A stretch of 29,953 nt of DNA, from contig JBBIJR010000043.1 in assembly GCA_037445875.1 (NCBI GenBank), positions 1 to 29,953 of the forward strand. The letters are read 5' to 3'. Within the stretch, counting starts at the first letter, position 1; each line of letters opens with the position of its first letter. A model generated the notes under the pieces. That model made no database searches. It worked only from the letters and a program-made list of their open reading frames with translations, and was not told the origin of the DNA. A program made the position numbers and the translations under genes. This DNA is from JBBIJR01 sp037445875. GTDB taxonomy: Bacteria; CLD3; SB21. This document shows positions 29,413 to 29,953 of the stretch, one piece after another.

Positions 29413-29953
29413 TCAACTTGCCAGATCAAGCGGAAGATCACTGATATCGCGTAATCGCTTACCATCAACAAGCATCTCCAACATATCTGTAACTGTTTCG
29501 TTTTTCAGTTCGTGAGCAACTTCAAGAAGCTCTCTCAAGTCAAAATGATAAACGCAGTCTATGTCGCCAGTTCCCAACGCAACAGATGCTATCCTCTGAG
29601 GGTACGGTTCAGCGGTCACGATTACTATGTGCGGTGTATGTCCTTTTCGGTTTCGAATGAGATTGAGGCCCTCCGTCCTGGCGTTCTGGGAACGATCACT
29701 TCGAATGGTCCATTTACACGAAATACTTGCATGCAAAATGAGCTTGCTGGAATTGGCTGATCGGATCGGGGTCAGCGTAGCCGCCTCTCTTCCGATCACT
29801 ACCCGTTTCTTCCTGTTGATTTCGCTGTCGGGAACCGGTAGTCGGCCTATCACGATATCGGGACTGATAAGGTAATCCCCCAGTGTTGCCCGAAGCTGTC
29901 GATTCGATTGAAGTGCTTCGGACACGAGGGCCAGGTGCTCGTATTGCTCGAAA
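29413..29953 (-). CDS. NgoMIV-family type II restriction endonuclease (N-terminus outside window)
   Basis: The frame stays open to the right edge, so at least 179 residues of the C-terminal part are visible. It shows the catalytic signature of the NgoMIV/Cfr10I group: Pro-Asp (in LISPDIVIG), about 45 residues, Ser-Cys-Lys (SISCKWTIRS) and, 13 residues after the Lys, Glu (ARTEG). Then comes HIVIVTAEPYPQRIASVALG and DIDCVYHFDLRELL, also typical. These enzymes act as tetramers on sites with a central CCGG; the recognition site here cannot be read. Its cognate methyltransferase should lie to the right of the window. Hand-counting gives about 49% G+C over most of the gene against roughly 60% for its neighbours, a sign of transfer. 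Its stop is nine bases from the EutN start. Confidence 0.87.
   Translation of the reverse strand, partial: FEQYEHLALVSEALQSNRQLRATLGDYLISPDIVIGRLPVPDSEINRKKRVVIGREAATLTPIRSANSSKLILHASISCKWTIRSDRSQNARTEGLNLIRNRKGHTPHIVIVTAEPYPQRIASVALGTGDIDCVYHFDLRELLEVAHELKNETVTDMLEMLVDGKRLRDISDLPLDLAS

Noticed and set aside
1..29953. CRISPR arrays, insertion sequences, rRNA genes, origin of replication
   Set aside because: None seen on reading both strands; the only repeats are the tRNA-derived units at 25.2-25.6 kb, whose 135-bp period and lack of spacers do not fit CRISPR.

Overview
The window is about 30 kb of GC-rich bacterial sequence (roughly 60% G+C by eye). It looks like part of a draft or metagenome scaffold, because it carries one run of exactly 100 N (25405-25504). 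No rRNA or marker gene fixes the taxonomy. The tRNA-Val layout, paired M61-type peptidases, an Omp28-like thioredoxin-fold lipoprotein, DUF6265, a MurA with Asp in place of the active-site Cys, and sigma70-like promoters suggest a Gram-negative member of the FCB group (Bacteroidota/Chlorobiota relatives). That placement is inference.

Layout. (1) 1-4.7 kb: small unlinked genes: two divergent alpha/beta hydrolases, a lipoprotein, an unknown protein, a VOC protein, an MgtC-like membrane protein, a DUF6265 protein and a cupin. (2) 4.9-11.6 kb: one tight plus-strand operon behind a good promoter: DUF350 membrane protein, glutathionylspermidine-synthase-like ATP-grasp enzyme, Gdx/SugE guanidinium exporter, two unknown proteins (the first probably a lipoprotein) and two membrane GT2 glycosyltransferases. 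(3) 11.7-13.3 kb, minus strand: an outer-membrane protein with a strong terminator, and a HupE/NicO-like metal transporter behind a promoter overlapped by a perfect palindrome. (4) 13.5-15.7 kb: a HisN-like phosphatase overlapping a UPF0210 protein. (5) 16.0-20.5 kb: three consecutive receiver-PATAN response regulators (the third frameshifted and carrying a degenerate second receiver), then prmA and a Ppx/GppA phosphatase. (6) 20.6-24.3 kb, minus strand: tandem secreted M61-type peptidases. (7) 24.4-25.1 kb: rsfS with a long basic tail. (8) 25.2-25.6 kb: a repeat made of partial tRNA-Val copies around the N gap, ending in an intact tRNA-Val(CAC). (9) 25.7-27.7 kb: a TPR/thioredoxin-fold lipoprotein. 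(10) 27.8-29.95 kb, minus strand: an NgoMIV-family restriction endonuclease (partial, lower G+C), a lone EutN/CcmL microcompartment vertex protein and MurA, spaced like an operon.

The most interesting points are the tRNA-derived repeat with a hairpin in place of the D-arm, the restriction enzyme/BMC-vertex/MurA cluster, the predicted fosfomycin-insensitive MurA, the polyamine/guanidinium/glycosyltransferase operon, and the RsfS with a histone-H1-like extension. No CRISPR array, insertion sequence, rRNA or replication origin was seen.
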